A stretch of 64,000 bases of DNA from NCBI GenBank assembly GCA_001898145.1, contig MKSR01000008.1:1-64000 (forward strand), given 5' to 3'. Made by a program: the position numbers and the translations under genes. The stretch is from Dyadobacter sp. 50-39. GTDB taxonomy: Bacteria > Bacteroidota > Bacteroidia > Cytophagales > Spirosomataceae. Positions 58,633-64,000 of this stretch are shown piece after piece. How positions within the stretch are numbered: the stretch's first letter is position 1; the number at the start of each line of letters is the position of its first letter. The notes beneath the pieces were generated by a model, which ran no database searches, was not told the DNA's origin, and saw only the letters and a program-made list of their open reading frames with translations.

Positions 58633-60204
58633 CTAGGTAGAAATGATCAGCTTTTGGCCCGGCTTGATCGAGTTGCCCCGGATCTTGTTGCGCTTTTTCA
58701 ACTGGCCGATTTCCAAACCATATCGCTGCGAAATAATCCATAATGTATCTCCTTTTTGTACGGTATGATAGCGCTTCCGGGTGTGGCGCTGCTGCTTCGC
58801 CACTTGCTCCTGCTCTTCCTGCTGTGGCCGTGGTTTGGCTGCAATGCGCGTTGCGGGTAAGGTTTCCTTCACCTCTTTGTAAATCACCAGTCGCTGCCCT
58901 TTGCGGATGACGTTGCGGCGGATGTGGTTCCATTTGCGGAGCGATGCGACAGAAACGCCATATTTCCGGGCAATGGCGGCTACATTGTCGCCGCGGCGTA
59001 CCGTGTAGGACACCCGTTTGGTGCGGCTACGCTGAATGGTTTCTTCCTCACCATCATCCTCATAGTCTTCGTCACCGGATGCGTTTTGTACATTCGATGC
59101 GAGCACATAAGGGAATGAGCCGCTGCCTCCCAGCGAATCCGTTTTGGTGCTGTCGGCTTTGGCGACCATTACCCCGGTAGGCAGGTATTTCCTCGTGCAC
59201 GAATCCATGATCGACGAGCGGTTGCTCATCAGGTAGGTAAACTGTACGCTCGGAACTTTCAGTACAAAATCGCGTGTCTGGTCCGGCAGGATTTTCTTCG
59301 TGATCTGCGGATTAAGCTTTTTAAGGACTTCAAAATCAATGCTTGCATTGTTACAGAATGTTGCCAGGTCAATGTAGCCGTTGATATGAATGGTATCGTT
59401 CGGAATCTGGAATTCTGTGTTTTCCGGGAAGATTCCGTGGTCGTACCCGTAATTCATCATGTAGTTCATCGCTACATATTGCGGTACGTACGAGCGGGTT
59501 TCGCGGGGGAGCACATTGTAGATCGTCCAGAAGGTTGTTCCACGCGAGCGGCGCATGGCGCGCTTCACATTGCCCGGGCCCGTGTTATACGACGCCAATG
59601 CAAGTTCCCAATCGCCGAAGATGTTGTAAAGCTGTTTGAGATAAAGGCAAGCCGCTTCGGTGGCTTTGGCAGGTTCGAAGCGCTCATCAATGTATTTATC
59701 CTGGTAAAGACCGAATTCCCGCCCGGTTGCCGGCATGAATTGCCAGAGCCCGCCTGCCCGTGCGTGGGAAATCACCGTCGGGTTAAGGCCCGACTCGATC
59801 ATTGAAAGGTATTTAAGTTCGGTAGGTAAGCCATGTTTCGCCAGTGCTTTTTCAAAAAGCGGGAAATAGAGCGGCATACGCTCCATCATCGTCCGGGTGA
59901 AATTGGCTTTTTTGTAGATGAAGTATTCTACAAATTCATGGGAAGATTTGTGGTAGGTAAGCGGGATAGACTTTTCCAGCTTCGCAAACCGGTCTTTCAA
60001 AAGTGCCTCCGGTACTGCCGGATTCGGACCGATCTCCTCGACTTCCGGAAGTGACGGCATCAAATCATTTTCATCCTGAGCAATAGTCTCAACTGTATCC
60101 TGCCCGGATGTCAAACTCACCTGTGGAACCATCGCCCCGACAGGCGCATTCCAAAACCCTGCACACATGGCTCCGAGCCACAATACTCTTTTCGAAATCC
60201 TCAT
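58633..60204 (-). CDS. LysM-containing lytic transglycosylase (MltD-like)
   Basis: A 523-residue exported enzyme cleaving peptidoglycan glycan strands. Signal peptide at residues 1-25. The SLT domain carries SMIESGLNPTVISHARAGGL (catalytic Glu in ES...P), WQFMPATGREFGL and LALASYNTGPGNV. Two LysM domains are at the end: YTVRRGDNVAAIARKYGVSV and YHTVQKGDTLWIISQRYGLE. The overall layout is that of MltD. It opens the presumed transglycosylase-ruvA-sprA-gcvH transcript. Upstream, 60205-60488 has no gene and no clear promoter. Confidence 0.95.
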   Translation of the reverse strand: MRISKRVLWLGAMCAGFWNAPVGAMVPQVSLTSGQDTVETIAQDENDLMPSLPEVEEIGPNPAVPEALLKDRFAKLEKSIPLTYHKSSHEFVEYFIYKKANFTRTMMERMPLYFPLFEKALAKHGLPTELKYLSMIESGLNPTVISHARAGGLWQFMPATGREFGLYQDKYIDERFEPAKATEAACLYLKQLYNIFGDWELALASYNTGPGNVKRAMRRSRGTTFWTIYNVLPRETRSYVPQYVAMNYMMNYGYDHGIFPENTEFQIPNDTIHINGYIDLATFCNNASIDFEVLKKLNPQITKKILPDQTRDFVLKVPSVQFTYLMSNRSSIMDSCTRKYLPTGVMVAKADSTKTDSLGGSGSFPYVLASNVQNASGDEDYEDDGEEETIQRSRTKRVSYTVRRGDNVAAIARKYGVSVASLRKWNHIRRNVIRKGQRLVIYKEVKETLPATRIAAKPRPQQEEQEQVAKQQRHTRKRYHTVQKGDTLWIISQRYGLEIGQLKKRNKIRGNSIKPGQKLIIST

Positions 60205-60488
60205 TAATAAATGTTTTTTGAAGGTTAATCAATTCACGGTTTTCAATGGCTTATACCTGTTGATGATTGACTTACAGATAGAAGAATCCTTTTGGGTTTT
60301 GAACTTGCCAGATGAATCAGAATAATCTCTAATACATTTTTAAATATCACACAACATCCTCATTCAGAATAACGTAACCTGGTCGCCTGCTATTCTGGCA
60401 CGATAATTTTCTTTAAAACTGTGGTTATAAATACAGCCTTCGCTTTTTTAATGAGCGCAAAAAAAGGGATATCTCCCCATTTAATGCA

Positions 60489-61946
60489 CTAGTTGCTCTG
60501 GATGTATGATTCGGCCCTTTCCCTGTTCAGTTCAGTGAGGTAGTTGGCAAATGCCAGCATTTTTTCCTCTCCGAAATAAGAAGCCATAACTTGTATCCCG
60601 ATCGGCATTCCCTGGTCATCCAGCCCGTTTGGAATAGACACCGCGGGATTACCCACGACATTCGCCTGCACGGTGAAAATATCCGCAAGATACATTTGTA
60701 AAGGATCTTCCGTCTTTTCGCCAATCGTAAAAGCTGTGGTAGGTGTTACTGGGGACATCAGGAAATCGAACTGCTCGAAAAAACGGATCGTTTCCTCCCG
60801 CACCAATCTTCTAACGCGTTGCGCTTTGGTATAGTATGCGTCGTAATAATTTGCACTTAATACGAAAGTACCCAACAGTATTCTTCTCCTTACCTCCTCG
60901 CCAAAACCTTCCGTACGGGTCTTTTTGTACATGCTCTCCAGATCCACGGACCCGGGGCTACGGTAACCGTACCGTACGCCGTCAAACCGGGATAGGTTCG
61001 AACTTGCTTCGGCAGTGGTGAGGATATAATAGGTGGGCAAAAGCGAATCAAGCAGCGGCATATCAATGCCTGTCACTTCATGTCCTTCCGCGCGAAGGCG
61101 GTTGAGCAGTTCGGATGTTTGCCGGCGGATTTCCGGGGCGATCGCCTCGTTCTCGACGGCACTCTTGATATAACCGATTTTAGCCTTGCCTTTCCATTCC
61201 AGACTGGCAGTATAAGCTGGCACCGGACGCTCAGAAACCGTACTATCACAATCATCGGCACCTGACATTACTTCCAGGAGCAATGCCGCGTCGGCCACAC
61301 TTTTGGTAATGGGGCCAATGCAATCGAAAGACGAAGCATAAGCAATCAGTCCATAACGGGAAACGCGGCCATAGGAAGGTTTCACGCCGATCACCCCACA
61401 GAATGCGGCAGGCTGGCGCACCGATCCACCCGTATCGCTTCCCAGGGAAGCGTGGCAAAGCCCGGCCTGAACGGCCACTGCCGAACCACCCGACGATCCG
61501 CCCGGCACTTTGGAATTGTTAATCGCATTTAGCACCGGCCCGAACGATGAATTTTCATTCGAAGAACCCATCGCAAACTCGTCGCAGTTTTGCCGCCCGA
61601 TGATGATCGCGTCTTCATCGATGAGCCGCTGCACGGCGGTTGCAGTGTAGGGTGCCGTATAATTTTGTAGGATCTGGCTTCCGGCCTGCAAGCCATGGCC
61701 AGTGAGTGAAAGCACATCTTTCAAACCGATCACCATGCCGGCCAGCCTTCCGGCAGTGCCATTGGCGATCTTCGCATCCACGGCCAGAGCGGCCTGTTTT
61801 GCTTCCTCTGTATAAACTTCAACGAAAGCATTGAGATGCTTGTTAGCCTCTATTTTTTCCAAATAGTGGTCAACCAACTTGACGCACGTCAAACCTTCTT
61901 CACGTAGATCTCTCTGAATTTCGGTCAGCGTCAGATACTCTTTCAA
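60489..61946 (-). CDS. gatA: Glutamyl-tRNA(Gln)/aspartyl-tRNA(Asn) amidotransferase subunit A
   Basis: A 485-residue amidase-signature protein: GLKDVLSLTGHGLQAGSQIL (catalytic Lys), PGGSSGGSAVAVQAGLCHAS (Ser-cisSer) and SLGSDTGGSVRQPAAFCGVI (nucleophile serine). It supplies ammonia for transamidation of misacylated tRNAs together with GatB and GatC, which are not in the window. The C-terminal SPVTPTTAF and NVVGNPAVSIPNG are also GatA-like. The start is a TTG at 61946 (KEYLTLTEIQRDLR follows); no ATG is near. Confidence 0.96.
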   Translation of the reverse strand: MKEYLTLTEIQRDLREEGLTCVKLVDHYLEKIEANKHLNAFVEVYTEEAKQAALAVDAKIANGTAGRLAGMVIGLKDVLSLTGHGLQAGSQILQNYTAPYTATAVQRLIDEDAIIIGRQNCDEFAMGSSNENSSFGPVLNAINNSKVPGGSSGGSAVAVQAGLCHASLGSDTGGSVRQPAAFCGVIGVKPSYGRVSRYGLIAYASSFDCIGPITKSVADAALLLEVMSGADDCDSTVSERPVPAYTASLEWKGKAKIGYIKSAVENEAIAPEIRRQTSELLNRLRAEGHEVTGIDMPLLDSLLPTYYILTTAEASSNLSRFDGVRYGYRSPGSVDLESMYKKTRTEGFGEEVRRRILLGTFVLSANYYDAYYTKAQRVRRLVREETIRFFEQFDFLMSPVTPTTAFTIGEKTEDPLQMYLADIFTVQANVVGNPAVSIPNGLDDQGMPIGIQVMASYFGEEKMLAFANYLTELNRERAESYIQSN

Positions 61947-61979
61947 GGCAATTTCTTTGTGGGGTTGTAAATAAAGAAT

Positions 61980-62011
61980 CAGAGCCGTTAAGTGCTAGCT
62001 TAATGGCTCTG
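61980..62011 (-). terminator. Hairpin between tatA and gatA
   Basis: CAGAGCCGTTAAG (61980-61992) pairs with CTTAATGGCTCTG (61999-62011), one wobble, 6-base loop. It lies after the tatA stop on the minus strand; the following bases are moderately T-rich. Confidence 0.5.
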
Positions 62012-62038
62012 GATCAAACCTTCGATAAGATGGAAGCG

Positions 62039-62239
62039 TTATTTGGGGTCTTCCATGCTTTTTTCAATATTTTCCTTAACGTCTTTAGTAGCGTTCTTGA
62101 ACTCATTGATACCCTGCCCCAAACCGCGCATAAGTTCTGGGATTTTCTTTGCTCCGAAGAAAAGCAACACGAACAGAGCAACCAGGAAAATTTCCTGTCC
62201 GCCCAACCCCATAATTCCTAAAACGGTTATTGATTCCAT
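62039..62239 (-). CDS. tatA: Sec-independent protein translocase TatA/E
   Basis: A 66-residue protein with an N-terminal membrane helix ([20 protein letters not shown]), the hinge [20 protein letters not shown] and a charged amphipathic tail. It forms the oligomeric channel of the twin-arginine pathway, which exports folded cofactor-containing proteins such as the Tat-signalled oxidoreductases and the aminotransferase-like protein at 25.5-32 kb. tatC is not in the window. A consensus promoter lies 25 bases upstream. Confidence 0.95.
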   Translation of the reverse strand: MESITVLGIMGLGGQEIFLVALFVLLFFGAKKIPELMRGLGQGINEFKNATKDVKENIEKSMEDPK

Positions 62240-62263
62240 ATCTGTTTCTTTTATTAATGTTTA

Positions 62264-62291
62264 CAAAAATAACTATTCTTTTTTATAACAA
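62264..62291 (-). promoter_or_regulatory. Promoter of tatA
   Basis: Minus strand TTG (62291-62289), 17 bases, TATTTTTG (62271-62264), a complete match to the Bacteroidota consensus. The start codon is 25 bases downstream. Confidence 0.6.
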
Positions 62292-62309
62292 CCAGACCCG
62301 CGGCCACTT

Positions 62310-62741
62310 TTATCCGATATTAATCGTCTTGGCTGTCTTTTCCCAATCGGCGAATTTCTGGATATCGTTCCCCAGCGTCTTGATCAACCACACGACCAAT
62401 GCAACATCATCGGTAATGCCGATAACCGGCAGGAAGTCAGGAATAAGGTCTATGGGAGATACGAAATAGATGAGCACAGCGACTATCGACACCAAACTTT
62501 TCCACGGAAGCTGCTTATATTCGCCGGAAGCGTAGGCCCTCACCATGCGGAGCAGCAGCTGCACACTCGACTGGAATTCGGAGAGGTTTCCCTTGAAGCC
62601 CACTGTCTGGAGCTTCCCGATCACCTCTTTGGCAAGTTCAAACAAGCGGGTAGAATTTCTGGCGTAACGTCCTGCTTTTCCTGTGGCCTTTTTAAAAAAA
62701 ATCGACTGTAAAATCCGCGAAATCATTGATTGGTCATTCAT
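62310..62741 (-). CDS. DUF1232 (YkvA) family membrane protein
   Basis: A 143-residue protein with the DUF1232 hallmark ALIYFVSPIDLIPDFLPVIG-type stretch followed by DDVALVVWLIKTL. Two hydrophobic segments. Function unknown. It lies upstream of and in the same direction as tatA with a 70-base gap that contains a separate promoter, so the two need not be co-transcribed. Confidence 0.92.
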   Translation of the reverse strand: MNDQSMISRILQSIFFKKATGKAGRYARNSTRLFELAKEVIGKLQTVGFKGNLSEFQSSVQLLLRMVRAYASGEYKQLPWKSLVSIVAVLIYFVSPIDLIPDFLPVIGITDDVALVVWLIKTLGNDIQKFADWEKTAKTINIG

Positions 62742-62852
62742 CGTACAAAGCAGGAAAAAGTGGTTTATAAAGCCATTATAACTATCAACTTACGGAAAAA
62801 ATTGCATTCCGGATGCCGGCCGGACGATTTGCGGCAAAAAATCAATTTCCGC

Positions 62853-62884
62853 TTGGTTTAAACAAATTATGGTTCATACTTTTA
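62853..62884 (+). promoter_or_regulatory. Promoter of mdh
   Basis: TTG (62853-62855), 21 bases, TACTTTTA (62877-62884), seven of eight to TAnnTTTG. The start codon is 50 bases downstream. Confidence 0.5.
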
Positions 62885-62934
62885 GGAAAAAATATAAAAA
62901 GCATCAATTTCTATACAATTAACCATATTTCCCT

Positions 62935-63864
62935 ATGAAGATTACTGTTGTAGGTGCGGGTGCGGTAGGCGCAACCACTGCCGATAATATCATTCGTCGT
63001 GAGCTGGCAGAAGAAGTGGTGTTGCTGGATATCAAAGAGGGTGTCAGCGAAGGCAAGTCACTGGATATGTACCAGACAGCAGCCTTACTGGGATTCAATA
63101 CCAAACCCATCGGCTCGACCAATGATTACGAGAAGACCAAGGGTTCGGATGTGGTGGTAATCACCTCGGGGCTGCCCCGCAAACCAGGCATGACCCGCGA
63201 AGAACTGATCGGCATCAATGCAGGAATCGTAAAGGGAGTTACAGAAAACCTTCTGAAATATTCGCCGAAAGCGATTGTGATCGTGGTTTCCAATCCGATG
63301 GATACCATGACTTACCTGGCGTTGAAAGAATCAGGCATTCCCAAAAAACGGCTGATCGGAATGGGCGGCGCATTGGACAGCGCCCGCTTCAAGACTTACC
63401 TGGCCATGGCTATGGATGTTTCGCCGCTCGATATTCACGGAATGGTGATCGGAGGCCATGGCGACACCACGATGATTCCCCTGACAAGATTAGCGACGTA
63501 CAACGGTATCCCGGTAAGCCGCTTTCTATCAGCCGATCAGCTTGAAAAAGTGGCTGCCGACACGATGGTGGGAGGCGCTACGCTGACCAAGCTGATCGGT
63601 ACTTCGGCATGGTATGCTCCGGGTGCCGCTACGATGATGCTGGTTGAAAGCATTGTCCGCAACCAGAAGCGCGTCGTGCCTTGCAGCGTATACCTGAATG
63701 GCGAATATGGCCAAAAAGATATTTGCATGGGCGTACCCGTGGTGTTGGGCCGCAACGGCTGGGAGAAGATCATCAACCTGCGCCTGAGTGATGCGGAAAA
63801 AGCGGCATTTGAAAAGTCAGCAGAAGCTGTCCGGTCTATGAATGCGGCTTTGAACCTGGCCTAA
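62935..63864 (+). CDS. mdh: Malate dehydrogenase (LDH-like type)
   Basis: A 309-residue enzyme of the TCA cycle converting malate and oxaloacetate with NAD. KITVVGAGAVGATTADNIIR is the Rossmann loop, with VVLLDIKEG after it. TSGLPRKPGMTREELIGINA carries the substrate-binding arginines, IVVSNPMDTMTYLA and VIGGHGDTTMIPL (catalytic His) complete the site. The arginine in the PRKPGMTREEL loop indicates malate rather than lactate. It has its own promoter and a strong bidirectional terminator. Confidence 0.96.
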   Translation: MKITVVGAGAVGATTADNIIRRELAEEVVLLDIKEGVSEGKSLDMYQTAALLGFNTKPIGSTNDYEKTKGSDVVVITSGLPRKPGMTREELIGINAGIVKGVTENLLKYSPKAIVIVVSNPMDTMTYLALKESGIPKKRLIGMGGALDSARFKTYLAMAMDVSPLDIHGMVIGGHGDTTMIPLTRLATYNGIPVSRFLSADQLEKVAADTMVGGATLTKLIGTSAWYAPGAATMMLVESIVRNQKRVVPCSVYLNGEYGQKDICMGVPVVLGRNGWEKIINLRLSDAEKAAFEKSAEAVRSMNAALNLA

Positions 63865-63881
63865 TACGCCATCCTGTATTT

Positions 63882-63925
63882 CCACAAAAAAGGTATCCGG
63901 CGTAGGTCGGATACCTTTTTTGTGG
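63882..63925. terminator. Strong bidirectional terminator after mdh
   Basis: Left arm 63882-63899 and right arm 63908-63925 are perfect 18-base complements (core AGGTATCCG with CGGATACCT, flanked by A- and T-runs); loop 8 bases. Located between mdh and a convergent minus-strand gene. Confidence 0.9.
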
Positions 63926-63937
63926 GGTCAATGCAGT

Positions 63938-64000
63938 TTAAATGGAGATTTGGTACTGCAAAATCCAGCTACCTTTCCGGCCGCTTTTTTCCAGCTCATT
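63938..64000 (-). CDS. C-terminal end of a gene running off the window
   Basis: The minus strand from 64000 reads 20 codons ending GSWILQYQISI and a TAA at 63940-63938, just past the bidirectional terminator. The alternating hydrophobic residues suggest a final beta-strand, as in outer-membrane barrel proteins. The identity cannot be told from this piece. Confidence 0.4.
   Translation of the reverse strand, partial: NELEKSGRKGSWILQYQISI

Overview
The window is chromosomal DNA of a Bacteroidota bacterium, most likely of the order Cytophagales and close to Dyadobacter (genus is inference). Evidence: the gliding and type IX secretion genes sprA and gldF, a C-terminal T9SS sorting domain on a large glycosidase, DUF4199 genes, Tat-signalled Gfo/Idh/MocA oxidoreductases, and promoters of the Bacteroidota type (TTG, about 20 bases, TAnnTTTG). 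No tRNA, rRNA, CRISPR array or complete insertion sequence was seen.

Layout. 1-4.1 kb: two tandem paralogous lipoproteins (the first seems frameshifted) and an M48 protease/DUF898 membrane-protein pair. 4.2-14.3 kb: a Pro/Glu-rich small protein, a 1387-residue secreted glycosidase with four CBM6-like modules, a GlxA-type AraC regulator divergent from a DUF1579 gene, a DUF1016/PDDEXK nuclease, an M23 lipoprotein, a sterol-desaturase-like hydroxylase and a 40-residue membrane ORF. 14.3-24 kb: two small secreted proteins, a TPR histidine kinase with its LuxR-type regulator, a YoeB-type toxin pair with an altered toxin C-terminus, two sulfatases flanking a HigBA pair, and a decayed sterol desaturase. 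Two matching promoter plus structured-leader modules sit upstream of the 40-residue ORF/hydroxylase and of the first sulfatase.

24-37 kb: a LacI regulator followed by a nine-gene co-directional cluster: three Gfo/Idh oxidoreductases, a DegT-like aminotransferase with an export signal, a ceramidase-like hydrolase, a propeller-like protein, a sugar MFS transporter, nagA and nagB. It looks like a pathway for an unusual amino sugar or amino-sugar conjugate feeding into fructose-6-phosphate. A perfect 14-base palindrome next to the predicted promoter is the likely LacI operator.

37-43.5 kb: an accessory and defence island: HigBA, Uma2 plus a 50-residue partner, DUF2695, an XRE regulator, HepT-MntA, an OLD-like ATPase/TOPRIM protein split by one frameshift, and a stand-alone HsdR-N/PD-(D/E)XK protein. 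The last two are AT-rich and look acquired.

43.5-64 kb: an FAD oxidoreductase, an ECF sigma/anti-sigma pair, gldF, two DUF4199 genes, a dihydroorotase homologue lacking most metal ligands, then gcvH, sprA, ruvA and a LysM transglycosylase on one strand, followed by gatA, tatA, a DUF1232 gene and malate dehydrogenase. Several short dispersed repeats of the kind common in Bacteroidota lie between genes.
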